From assembly GCA_963824885.1 (NCBI GenBank), contig CAWGQN010000001.1, positions 228,315 through 292,314 on the forward strand: 64,000 nucleotides of DNA. Direction: 5' to 3'. How positions within the stretch are numbered: the first letter of the stretch is position 1; every line of letters starts with the position of its first letter. A program made the position numbers and the translations under genes. Source of the stretch: CAWGQN01 sp963824885. Lineage in GTDB: Bacteria; Actinomycetota; Actinomycetes; Actinomycetales; Microbacteriaceae. The notes beneath the pieces were generated by a model. The model worked only from the letters and a program-made list of their open reading frames with translations, was not told the origin of the DNA and ran no database searches. Shown here one piece after another: positions 45,425 to 52,340 of the stretch.

Positions 45425-46832
45425 GGGTCTGTTTCATGAACGGTGTTTTCGGCATTTTTTGGTTAGTAGGTTTCTGCTGCGGGCCAGCGGTCGGCGAAGG
45501 TGATGGCGAATGCGTTGAGTGCGGGTTTCCAGCGCAACGCCCACCGGGTTTGGCCTCGCCCGGTGGGGTCAAGACTCCGGGTGACAAGATACAGGCATTT
45601 GAGTGCGGCTTGCTCGGTGGGGAAGTGGCCTCGGGCGCGCACCGCCCGCCGGTATCTGGCGTTCAATGATTCGATCGCGTTGGTTGAGCAGATCACGGTA
45701 CGAATCTCGAGGTCGTAGTCGAGGAACGGGATGAATTCTTCCCACGCGTTTTCCCACAGTGTGATGATCGCCGGATATTTTTTGCCCCATTTCTCGGTGA
45801 GGTTTTCTAACGCGTTCCGGGCGGCGTTATGGTTCGGGGCGCTATAGATCGGTTTCACGTCACGTTTGAGTGCGTCCCAGTGTTTCTTCGACGCCAGGTG
45901 GAACGTGTTACGAATCAGATGGATCACACAGGTTTGCACGGTCGTGAGCGGCCACACGTTCCCGACGACGTCGGGCAGACCTTTCAGTCCGTCACACACG
46001 AGGAAGAACACGTCTTTCACGCCGCGGTTTTTGATGTCGATCAGGACACTCATCCAAAACTTGGCCCCCTCACCGCCGGTCCCGGCCCACAACCCGAGAA
46101 CATCTTTCTCGCCCGCGAGAGTGACACCGATCGCCGCATAGATCGGCCGGTTGGCGACTTGCCCGTCACGAATTTTCACCACGATCGCGTCAATAAAGAT
46201 CGCCGCATATACCTCGTCGAGGGGGCGACAAGCCCACTCGTTCATCTCCTCAACGACCTTGTCCGTGATCCGCGAGATCGTCTCCTTACTCACAGAGGCA
46301 CCATAGATGTGGTCGAAGTGGGCGCTGATCTCCCCCGTGGTGAGACCGTTCGCATACAACGACAACACCATTTCTTCGACGCCGTTCAAACGGCGTTGCC
46401 GTTTCTTCACGATCTGCGGCTCGAACGTGCCATCCCGGTCCCGGGGAACATCGATCGTGACTTGCCCGGTCGCTTCGGTCAACACGGTTTTCGGGCGGGA
46501 CCCGTTCCGCACGTTCGAGGACCGGCGACCTGGGTCGGCCCCGTTCTTCTCGTGACCCACATGCTCGGTCAACTCTTCGTTCAACGCTGTTTCGAGCACG
46601 TTCTTCGTGAACTGTTTCAACAACCCTTCCGGGCCCGTCAACGCCAGGCCCTGCTCCTTCGCTAAACGGACCAGCTCGGCAGCAGCCGCAGCCTCCACAG
46701 AACGGTCATCATTATTATTCTGGTGTTTCTTCGGACTCATAACGTCCAGTGTGCTCGACATAACGGCACCCTTCCCGCCACACAATCACGTGCGACGAAT
46801 CAGGCCAGAAACACCGTTTAATACACAGTCCC
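45425..46832 (-). mobile_element. IS256-family insertion sequence, 1408 bp
   Basis: Terminal inverted repeats beginning GGG(T/A)CTGT match at 21 of 28 positions. Inside is one intact transposase. The bases outside (GTTC and GAAC) extend the symmetry, but no 8-9 bp target duplication was found. The element separates mrp from its normal tatB neighbour. Confidence 0.85.
45463..46761 (-). CDS. IS256-family (Mutator-type) transposase
   Basis: The ATG at 46761 has GGGAAGGG upstream. 432 residues, full length. Conserved features: FTKNVLETALNEELTEHVGHEKN near the N-terminus, catalytic acids in AIFIDAIVVKIRDG, FLVCDGLKGLPDVV and NAWEEFIPFLDY, and the CVIHLIRNT block. The end RWKPALNAFAITFADR is typical. 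No stops or frameshifts, so it may be active. Confidence 0.94.
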   Translation of the reverse strand: MSSTLDVMSPKKHQNNNDDRSVEAAAAAELVRLAKEQGLALTGPEGLLKQFTKNVLETALNEELTEHVGHEKNGADPGRRSSNVRNGSRPKTVLTEATGQVTIDVPRDRDGTFEPQIVKKRQRRLNGVEEMVLSLYANGLTTGEISAHFDHIYGASVSKETISRITDKVVEEMNEWACRPLDEVYAAIFIDAIVVKIRDGQVANRPIYAAIGVTLAGEKDVLGLWAGTGGEGAKFWMSVLIDIKNRGVKDVFFLVCDGLKGLPDVVGNVWPLTTVQTCVIHLIRNTFHLASKKHWDALKRDVKPIYSAPNHNAARNALENLTEKWGKKYPAIITLWENAWEEFIPFLDYDLEIRTVICSTNAIESLNARYRRAVRARGHFPTEQAALKCLYLVTRSLDPTGRGQTRWALRWKPALNAFAITFADRWPAAETY

Positions 46833-46931
46833 GAACGCCGACCCAGCTGCGTATAAAGGTGCTTCGACAGCGACGACGTCAGCGGTGACTGCCCCGAAGG
46901 GGGCTGCGGGGGTTGGCGACCGACCCCGACA

Positions 46932-46957
46932 GACCCCCCGCCTGTCTGCTGGGGGTC
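46932..46957 (-). terminator. Probable terminator after the toxin-antitoxin operon
   Basis: GACCCCC (46932-46938) and GGGGGTC (46951-46957) form a 7-bp stem with a 12-nt loop about 80 bp past the antitoxin stop. The rest of 46833-47035 is GC-rich and holds no gene. Confidence 0.45.
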
Positions 46958-47035
46958 CTTGAAGTAAGCTTGGCAGTCATCCGGACGGGTTGACCAGCCA
47001 GGCTCGCGTATTTAAAGCGCGCTATTTGGGTGTTG

Positions 47036-47347
47036 TTATGACGCTTTGAGTGCGTGTTCGATGAGTTCTCTCGTGTATTTCGATACGGAGATTCCTTCTT
47101 TTTGTGCGCGCGAGGTAAGTTCATTTCGGACGTTTTCTGGTAACCGTACGCGAACAACAGGTGAGTGTATTCCGTCACCCGAGAGTGATTTCCCTCCAGG
47201 AACAAGGTTTGTTGAACGGTCAACTTTTTCGACGATGCTAGCGATGCGTTCTTGGTTGAGTGGTTTCCCACGAAAGATCACGTCTTCATCGTTGACGTCG
47301 GCAACATGAACGTCGGGAGTTATTCGAAACTTTTTCGCATCTACCAT
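47036..47347 (-). CDS. Antitoxin with C-terminal ribbon-helix-helix (CopG-like)
   Basis: The ATG at 47347 has a strong AGGAAGG. 103 residues. The N-terminal part (ITPDVHVADVNDEDVIFRGK) should contact the toxin. The C-terminal VVRVRLPENVRNELTSRAQK plus SVSKYTRELIEHALK is a standard RHH DNA-binding fold. It is second in the operon, 13 nt after the toxin, the reverse of the commonest order. Confidence 0.75.
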   Translation of the reverse strand: MVDAKKFRITPDVHVADVNDEDVIFRGKPLNQERIASIVEKVDRSTNLVPGGKSLSGDGIHSPVVRVRLPENVRNELTSRAQKEGISVSKYTRELIEHALKAS

Positions 47348-47360
47348 TTCGTTACCTTCC

Positions 47361-47579
47361 TCAGTATTGTGTTGGCATCGCGTGAATGACTGCAATGCCG
47401 TCTTTTCGGTCATCGGGTACTGCAATGATCCGAAGCTCCACCCCACGATCATCCGCACCGATGTATACGAGTGCATCTGCTTCACGAGTGGGTTCACCAG
47501 CGTTGATCATGGCGGTAATGATGCGGGCATTTCCGATGCGGTGTTTTCGGGCCGACCGAGTGATACGAACTCGCTGCAC
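47361..47579 (-). CDS. Small toxin, BrnT/RelE-like
   Basis: The GTG at 47579 gives 72 aa. Pattern: RSARKHRIGNARI, then DALVYIGADDRGVELRII and the ending GIAVIHAMPTQY. This layout (basic start, G-x-D-x-x-G-x-x-L strand, IHAM near the end) is common in small ribonuclease-type toxins paired with RHH antitoxins. No Shine-Dalgarno, but a promoter ends 6 nt before the start, so the mRNA is probably leaderless. Confidence 0.7.
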   Translation of the reverse strand: MQRVRITRSARKHRIGNARIITAMINAGEPTREADALVYIGADDRGVELRIIAVPDDRKDGIAVIHAMPTQY

Positions 47580-47585
47580 AATTCG

Positions 47586-47614
47586 AGCTTAGGCCACATA
47601 TTCGATAACTACAA
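47586..47614 (-). promoter_or_regulatory. Promoter of the toxin-antitoxin operon, with adjacent inverted repeat
   Basis: On the minus strand TTGTAG, 17 bp, TAAGCT. The -10 ends 6 nt upstream of the toxin GTG, implying a leaderless transcript. GACGC-tag-GCGTC at 47622-47634, just above the -35, is a candidate operator for the RHH antitoxin. Confidence 0.45.
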
Positions 47615-47755
47615 GGTGTGAGACGCTAGGCGTCATCACGATTAGCTGATCAAATCTACGGCGCTCCTTTGGCAAATCAAATTTGAGGTCTTCTTCTTGT
47701 CGGAAAGGACCCCGGTGGGTCCGACTTTTACATTGCCATTCCCAATTCCGCGACC

Positions 47756-47820
47756 GGGACTGTCTGAGTTTTGGTGTAAGTGGCGTATCACGCCACTTAC
47801 ACCAAAACTCAGACAGTCCC
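47756..47820. repeat. 65-bp perfect palindrome resembling two abutted IS256-type ends
   Basis: A 31-bp arm (47756-47786) and its exact reverse complement (47790-47820) flank 3 nt. Each arm begins GGGACTGTCTGAG, like the GGGACTGT ends of the IS256 element at 45.4 kb, and the arms face inward as IS termini do. No flanking duplication seen. It may be a collapsed element or circle-junction relic, or a hairpin terminator by shape. Confidence 0.85.
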
Positions 47821-47821
47821 C

Positions 47822-47926
47822 GGCTTCATATCACGTTTGAGGGCCGTCCCAGTCTTTCGTTGACGCCAGGTGGAACGCGTTACGAATCAAATGGATCACG
47901 CAGGTTTGCAGGTCGTGAGCGGCGTC
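47822..47926 (-). pseudogene. Fragment of an IS256-family transposase gene
   Basis: About 105 bp align with 45855-45955 of the intact transposase (shared blocks tcacgtttgag, gacgccaggtggaacg and gttacgaatca) with roughly 85% identity. It is in the same orientation, directly beside the palindrome. It is a scrap of a second, related element. Confidence 0.8.
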
Positions 47927-47936
47927 GCCCGCCGAA

Positions 47937-48270
47937 CTACGTGGATTCGGTATCGAACGGGGTGGGCACTCTCTTCTCGCGGTGTGTTGCCGCATCGCTC
48001 AGGCCGCGGTTGTTGAGCGGATGCGGTGGCCGAGCCGGCCCGTGGCTCGACGGTGCGCTCGGCGGTCGCGTCTCGGCGGTCGCGTCTCGGCGGGCGAATC
48101 ATCGAGGAGTGCTTCGCGAATAATTCGCCGGGGATCGTATTGGCGTGGATCGAGCTTCTTCCAGTCGATCTCGTCGTATTCGGGGCCCATTTCTCCCCGA
48201 ACGCGCTCTTTCGCACCGTTGGCCATGTCGCGAGCGCCCCGAACAAAGCGCCCAAATTGCGCCGCGTAGT
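47937..48270 (-). pseudogene. Headless tatB copy (core identical to tatB, diverged tail)
   Basis: Bases 48270-48088 are the exact reverse complement of 49324-49506 in tatB. Beyond that the tail is related but diverged and reads in the tatB frame to a stop at 47999 (PAETRPPRRDRRAHRR...). The ancestral FDTEST ending is still present out of frame at 47937. It lacks the first 26 residues of TatB, including the membrane helix. Its orientation, converging on mrp, is the one found in other actinobacteria. Confidence 0.85.
48088..48270. repeat. 183-bp perfect inverted repeat, left copy
   Basis: Reverse complement of 49324-49506 without a mismatch by direct comparison. The left copy is followed by short tandem units of the type gtctcggcggtcgc at about 48063-48090. 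Confidence 0.9.
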
Positions 48271-48271
48271 C

Positions 48272-48538
48272 AGCCAGCTATCCGAGGCAAAAAGGACGAC
48301 AGTATCGACCTTCGTTCCCAATAAATACACGCGGTTTGCGCGAATACTGAACCCGGCGTTTGATTCAGCGGGAGTGCCACTCACGTGGAAAAGTCTCATT
48401 GAACCAGCGTTGGCCAATCCGTGGGTTCAATGGTCAGACATCGCAATCGCCAACAAACGAACTGTTACGAAACAGCAAGTACTACGTTCGCGTTCCGCCC
48501 GACCGGCTCGGATTGGCGTGATCACCAAATCGGCCTAA
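48272..48538 (+). pseudogene. Fragment of an actinobacterial YARILHP-type hypothetical gene
   Basis: In the plus frame to the TAA at 48538 the 88 residues read as protein-like: FVPNKYTRFARILNPAFD, then VPLTWKSLIEPALANP. This resembles the start region of a hypothetical family with an (Y/F)ARILHPA motif. The 5' end is lost at the border of the tatB repeat, and the 3' end overlaps the O-methyltransferase stop. Recognition is tentative. Confidence 0.45.
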
Positions 48539-49167
48539 GCGCGAAGTTTCGTGATCTGGAGCAAACCGTCGCCGGCGGGAGACAGGGCACTCACGACCGC
48601 GGGCGACGCGGCAATCTCTGCTACGAGAGTACGGAACGCGGTCGCGACGTCGTCCCGCAGCGCCGGATTGGCAACTCGGCCTCTCCAGAGAGCGTGCGGA
48701 ACGAGCACCGTTCCACCCTGCCGAACCAAGCGAAGGGCATTCTCGACGTATTCAATAACCGACAGCGGATCGCCGTCGACGAGGACAAGATCGTACGAGT
48801 TTTCGCTCATTCGAGGCACAACCTCGCGTGCGAGACCCGTAATGAGCCGCAAGCGGTTGGGGACGATGCCCGCTTCGACGAAAAACCCGCGCGCGTGTTG
48901 TTGATAGTCGAACTCGGCGTCAATGGAGGTTAAGACCGCGTCGGACGCTCCCGAAAATAAGAACAACCCGGAGACGCCAACACCGGTCCCGATCTCGGCA
49001 ATATTTCGTGCTCCCGACGCCGCCGCAATGACCGCGCACTGCGCGCCGACAGACGGAGAGACCGCGTCGATCCCCAGTTCGAGAGACAAAGCTCGAGCTC
49101 GCGCGGTAACGTCGTTCTCGGCCACTAGTTCTTCAGAGAACTTCCAGTTCGAATTTTTGTCAGACAC
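48535..49167 (-). CDS. SAM-dependent O-methyltransferase
   Basis: 210 residues, class I methyltransferase of the caffeoyl-CoA OMT/Rv1220c type: binding motif IAEIGTGVGVSGL, then YDLVLVDGDP and a C-terminal LLQITKLR strand. In other actinobacteria this gene stands divergently beside sigE in the tatB-mrp region. Here it lies between the two inverted tatB repeats, divergent from intact tatB by 77 bp. Substrate unknown. Confidence 0.87.
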   Translation of the reverse strand: MSDKNSNWKFSEELVAENDVTARARALSLELGIDAVSPSVGAQCAVIAAASGARNIAEIGTGVGVSGLFLFSGASDAVLTSIDAEFDYQQHARGFFVEAGIVPNRLRLITGLAREVVPRMSENSYDLVLVDGDPLSVIEYVENALRLVRQGGTVLVPHALWRGRVANPALRDDVATAFRTLVAEIAASPAVVSALSPAGDGLLQITKLRA

Positions 49168-49244
49168 GTGAACTCCTCAAGCACTCAGAGTACGCGAGGT
49201 TGACGGTCAGCGTTCTCAAGTACTCGGCGCGTTATTCTAGTCGA

Positions 49245-49616
49245 GTGCTTGGGCTGACATTCGATAAGCTCCTGATCATTGGGGTCATTGCCATTTTTGT
49301 GCTCGGACCCGAGAGGCTTCCCCACTACGCGGCGCAATTTGGGCGCTTTGTTCGGGGCGCTCGCGACATGGCCAACGGTGCGAAAGAGCGCGTTCGGGGA
49401 GAAATGGGCCCCGAATACGACGAGATCGACTGGAAGAAGCTCGATCCACGCCAATACGATCCCCGGCGAATTATTCGCGAAGCACTCCTCGATGATTCGC
49501 CCGCCGGGACGCGCCCGCCGACTCCGCCCCATCCGCTCACGACACCCGAACCGATTCGACCCACGTCTCGCCGCCATGCGTCAGTCGCGACCCCGTTCGA
49601 CACCGAATCGACGTAA
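49245..49616 (+). CDS. tatB: TatB, Sec-independent protein translocase subunit
   Basis: The GTG at 49245 gives MLGLTFDKLLIIGVIAIFVL with the conserved G21-P22 hinge and ERLP. 123 aa. An N-terminal membrane helix and amphipathic helix are followed by a polar tail. Residues 27-87 lie within the 183-bp repeat. An open frame from the TTG at 49200 is rejected. TatB recognises twin-arginine substrates such as EfeB. Orientation is opposite to the usual one relative to mrp. Confidence 0.88.
   Translation: MLGLTFDKLLIIGVIAIFVLGPERLPHYAAQFGRFVRGARDMANGAKERVRGEMGPEYDEIDWKKLDPRQYDPRRIIREALLDDSPAGTRPPTPPHPLTTPEPIRPTSRRHASVATPFDTEST
49324..49506. repeat. 183-bp perfect inverted repeat, right copy (inside tatB)
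   Basis: Pairs with 48088-48270. The 1053 bp between copies contain the O-methyltransferase gene and the start of tatB, so recombination between copies would invert that block and exchange TatB tails. Confidence 0.9.
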
Positions 49617-49852
49617 TTTCATGGGGCGGGGCCGCGGTAGGTTTGGTTGAGGTTCGGTCTCTGAGGGCCGTGAATTCGTGGCGAGAGAGCACCGCCATCA
49701 CCCCAGCTTTTGCCACGACGTGGCTGAAAACGGAGAAACGAAAAAGACCCTTGTTTGGGTGAGCGTTTCTGATTATTGTGAGGATCACCGTGGAGTTGCG
49801 GTAGGGGGAGCCTGACTCTGTTTCCATCAAGAGAAGAGTTGGGGTATTTGTG

Positions 49853-50536
49853 ATGTTTAGTCTCCGTAGGTCCTTGGTAGCAGTCGGTGTTGCGTGCCTT
49901 GCCGGGGTGGTGATTGTCGGGGGAGTCAGCGCCCCGGCGGGTGCTGCCGTGCCGTCTGATGCTGCACCCGTTGTCACCTATCGGGGTGATGGGTCGGTTC
50001 GGATTGATGTGATCGCACCGATTCCGGAAGATCCACGTATTGAGAAGATTCTTGCTTTTGTGTCTGAGCATGATGGGGTTTCGACGTTGGATTACCCCGG
50101 AGTGCGAGCGGCGGGGATCGATCAGGATTTCTTGGACGAGTTCGTCACAACGTTTGTTCGTGAAGGTGGGCTGGCAGCCGGTGTCGGGGAGTCCACCGGA
50201 GATAACCGGCCGTTGTCTAGGCAGAAACGGTCGGGGTGTGTTGGTCGTAACCGCGCGTGGGACGACTTTTGGGGAAAACACATTGAAATGGACTCCTGCG
50301 CTGTCACCGAGATCGCTGATCGAATGAGGGGTGGTGGTGGCATCGCCTCGGCCGCCGGGTTTATTCTGATACGTATCCCCGGCGCTGGAACCGTTGTCGG
50401 AAGTATAATCAGTGCCGGTGGGATACTGACTAGCCTCGGGGGAAACGTATTACACGCGTGTGGTTTTCCCGATGGTAGGCCGCGGGGTGCGACCCTGCAC
50501 ATTACCGGGGTTCCGTGGTGTGGGAGCCAGTCCTAG
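49853..50536 (+). CDS. Secreted Gly/Cys-rich protein (cassette 2)
   Basis: The ATG at 49853 (GTG at 49850 also open) gives 227 aa with a clear signal peptide (MFSLRRSLVAVGVACLAGVV to SAPAGAA). The mature part carries PEDPRIEKILAFVSEHDG, then a basic RQKRSGC segment. The hydrophobic glycine-rich stretch (GGGGIASAAGFILI, GAGTVVGSIISAGGILTSLGG) is followed by Cys near the end (HACGF, PWCGSQS); four Cys in the mature protein. Same plan as the protein at 16714-17340 but little identity. Possibly a bacteriocin-like or wall-associated protein. Confidence 0.7.
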   Translation: MFSLRRSLVAVGVACLAGVVIVGGVSAPAGAAVPSDAAPVVTYRGDGSVRIDVIAPIPEDPRIEKILAFVSEHDGVSTLDYPGVRAAGIDQDFLDEFVTTFVREGGLAAGVGESTGDNRPLSRQKRSGCVGRNRAWDDFWGKHIEMDSCAVTEIADRMRGGGGIASAAGFILIRIPGAGTVVGSIISAGGILTSLGGNVLHACGFPDGRPRGATLHITGVPWCGSQS

Positions 50537-50577
50537 GATCATTACACGTCAAACTAATAGAGCGGGGCAAGAAAACG

Positions 50578-50793
50578 ATGAACGGACACCCGAAGCGGTT
50601 CAAGAAAATTGTCAATATTGTCTCCCTTGCTTTCGGCGCGATTTGTCTGATTTGTCTTGTTATTGGGTTATGTCAGTCGTTCCAGAAAAATTACGATGTT
50701 TCCGGTGCGTGGTATAACTTTGGGACGTTTTCCGGTGCGCTTGCGGCTGTTCTTACCCTTGTCGGTCGAAAGAACGACACGGACAAGTCCTAA
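50578..50793 (+). CDS. Small membrane protein paired with the secreted protein (cassette 2)
   Basis: 71 residues. Basic start (MNGHPKRFKK), a helix IVNIVSLAFGAICLICLVIGL, a short loop, and a second helix (FSGALAAVLTLVG) ending with a polar tail. It lies 41 bp after the secreted protein on the same strand, the same order as cassette 1. No clear sequence identity to the membrane proteins of the other cassettes. Confidence 0.65.
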   Translation: MNGHPKRFKKIVNIVSLAFGAICLICLVIGLCQSFQKNYDVSGAWYNFGTFSGALAAVLTLVGRKNDTDKS

Positions 50794-50906
50794 CAGGGGA
50801 ACACATCGTTTCCGATATTGAGCGAGCTCTTGCTTCTGATCCGGACGGAAGCCTGGAAGACCAGCCGGTCAACCGGGAGGCCACGAGTAGTTCTGCCGCC
50901 CATCCT

Positions 50907-51176
50907 TTGGAGGCGTCGAATTCACGAGTGAGCATCTCACTTCCGAAAGACGAGTCGACTGAGGTTAACCGCCATTCGGTGGGAGACCTGACCGTGTTCG
51001 AGAATGCTGGATTCGATTACAACACCGCCATCCAGAATCAAGCGGGTGGAGCATTCCGGGCCCTTGTTCACATCGAGTCCGCTGCGGCCCCGACCGAGTA
51101 CCAGTTCCCAATTTCACTATCCGAAAAGGAACGTCTCCACGCGCTGGACGACATTATTACCGTGACGAGGGGTTAG
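50907..51176 (+). CDS. Hypothetical protein, possibly 5'-truncated
   Basis: 89 residues from the TTG at 50907. The frame is open further upstream, past 50810, but lacks a good start there. A GTG at 50929 with GGAGG 14 nt before is an alternative. Content: VSISLPKDESTEVNRHSVGD, then FRALVHIESAAAPTEYQFPI, a beta-rich pattern seen in exported actinobacterial proteins. No signal peptide from any visible start. Followed after 3 bp by the DUF2283 gene. Confidence 0.5.
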   Translation: MEASNSRVSISLPKDESTEVNRHSVGDLTVFENAGFDYNTAIQNQAGGAFRALVHIESAAAPTEYQFPISLSEKERLHALDDIITVTRG

Positions 51177-51179
51177 GTC

Positions 51180-51461
51180 GTGAAAATAACGTATGATTCT
51201 GAAGCGAATGCTGCACTGATCCGTCTCGTTGATGCGGTCGAGTGGGGCGAGGTTACGCGTGACATTCATTCGATCCGCACTCCAACCGGTGACGGGAAGG
51301 TTTCGCTGGGCTTCGACAAAGACGGGCGTCTTCTTGAGGTTGAAATATTAAATGCTGACCGTGTCCTTCGGAAGGAAACACTGGATTTAGCGGTTCCGCC
51401 AACTATCACCGAAGAAATGGAAGCGAAGCTCTATGAGGGAGAGTCTCCCGACCGGTACTAG
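51180..51461 (+). CDS. DUF2283 family protein
   Basis: The GTG at 51180 (GAGGGG upstream) gives 93 aa. The start MKITYDSEANAALIRL and later LGFDKDGRLLEVEILNADRVL are the DUF2283 hallmarks. Small beta-domain proteins of this family are often found near toxin-antitoxin or mobile regions, function unknown. C-terminal extension of ~20 acidic residues. Confidence 0.8.
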   Translation: MKITYDSEANAALIRLVDAVEWGEVTRDIHSIRTPTGDGKVSLGFDKDGRLLEVEILNADRVLRKETLDLAVPPTITEEMEAKLYEGESPDRY

Positions 51462-51547
51462 TTAGTGACGTTGGTTGTTGTGTTCTCAACACGCCGTATT
51501 TTCGTTGTCCTGGCCGCAATGAGGCTCGTTCATAACCCGAATCGATT

Positions 51548-51590
51548 CGACCCTGCACATTACCGGGATTCCGTTGTGTGGGAGGCAGTC
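51548..51590 (+). pseudogene. Remnant of the 3' end of a cassette-2-type secreted gene
   Basis: 43 bp match the end of the 49853-50536 gene at 40 positions (LHITG-x-P-x-CG). The rest of that gene copy is gone. It marks an older duplicate of the cassette. Confidence 0.7.
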
Positions 51591-51627
51591 ATGGGTTCTT
51601 GACACCCGACCAGAGCGCTTCAATAAT

Positions 51628-51945
51628 TCACTCCGCTTTATCGCTGCCGTGATCGTGCTCAGATTCCGCCCGGCCAGACCGCGATGACGTTCTCCGGTTT
51701 GCAGCAATATTGACGCCGATCAAACCTATCCAGAGAAGCGTTCCTCCCGTCCAGCCGAGAACGGACGCGAGAAGCGTCAAAAAGTACCCTTCTGGGCTCG
51801 TTGCGCGCAGAACCGCGAAGATGTAGCCAAAAACAATGCTTCCGACAACGCCAATCCCCCACACGATGCCGAATCGAATAACCATCTCACGAAAGTTTCC
51901 AATATTCGGACGACGAACGAGGAACCGAATAAATTTGTTGTGCAT
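51628..51945 (-). CDS. Small membrane protein, relative of the cassette 1 partner (cassette 3)
   Basis: The ATG at 51945 gives 105 aa (MHNKFIRFLVRRPNIGNFRE). Two helices, VIRFGIVWGIGVVGSIVFGYI and LTLLASVLGWTGGTLLWIGL, align with the protein at 16433-16717. A charged tail rich in Ser/Arg/Glu follows. It lies 5 bp after a decayed secreted-protein gene, so its partner is lost while it remains intact. Confidence 0.65.
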   Translation of the reverse strand: MHNKFIRFLVRRPNIGNFREMVIRFGIVWGIGVVGSIVFGYIFAVLRATSPEGYFLTLLASVLGWTGGTLLWIGLIGVNIAANRRTSSRSGRAESEHDHGSDKAE

Positions 51946-51950
51946 AAGGG

Positions 51951-52083
51951 TCAGCGGCAAGCGTGATCCCAGTCGATTCCGACCGACGCAGCCGTGACTC
52001 CAACGCCGCATACAAGCCCGCCGGGACCAGTGACGACCATTACCGGTCTACAAATCCGCCGGAGACGCTCAAAAGCGGCGCCG
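51951..52083 (-). pseudogene. Remnant of a cassette-1-type secreted protein gene
   Basis: The last 24 codons (51951-52028, GPGGLVCGVGVTAAS... to DHACR) match the C-terminus of the protein at 16714-17340 at 16 of 24 residues, including both Cys and the Trp-Asp. Upstream the frame runs straight into the DUF3117 gene with no signal peptide, so only the tail survives. Confidence 0.65.
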
Positions 52084-52257
52084 TCACGCCGACGGAACAA
52101 CACCCGCGAGCACGTCGTGAAGTTCTTTTGCCTCTCGGTCATTGACCGAAACGACGAGGCGGCCACCGCCCTCGAGAGGAACGCGCACGATGATGAGTCG
52201 GCCTTCCTTAACAGCCTCCATAGGCCCGTCGCCGGTCCGTGGCTTCATGGCCGCCAT
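52084..52257 (-). CDS. DUF3117 family protein
   Basis: 57 residues: MAAMKPRTGDGPMEAVKEGR, then VPLEGGGRLVVSVNDREAKEL. Matches the short, strongly conserved actinobacterial DUF3117 family end to end. AAGGGGA lies 6-12 nt before the ATG at 52257. Function unknown. A longer in-frame ORF upstream is a shadow of the next gene. Confidence 0.92.
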   Translation of the reverse strand: MAAMKPRTGDGPMEAVKEGRLIIVRVPLEGGGRLVVSVNDREAKELHDVLAGVVPSA

Positions 52258-52340
52258 TGATTTCCCCTTTCGCGCACGTTTCCTTCCATTATCGACCATC
52301 GACGCACGAGGGTTAAATCGCTGCCGATTCGGGAGCAAAA

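Noticed and set aside
45463..47035. CRISPR-like or tandem arrays around the IS256 element
   Set aside because: Only single hairpins and IS ends were found. No regularly spaced repeats anywhere in the window.
49619..50281. 220-aa minus frame opposite the secreted protein of cassette 2
   Set aside because: The opposite strand has a clear signal peptide and Cys/Gly tail. The minus frame has random composition.
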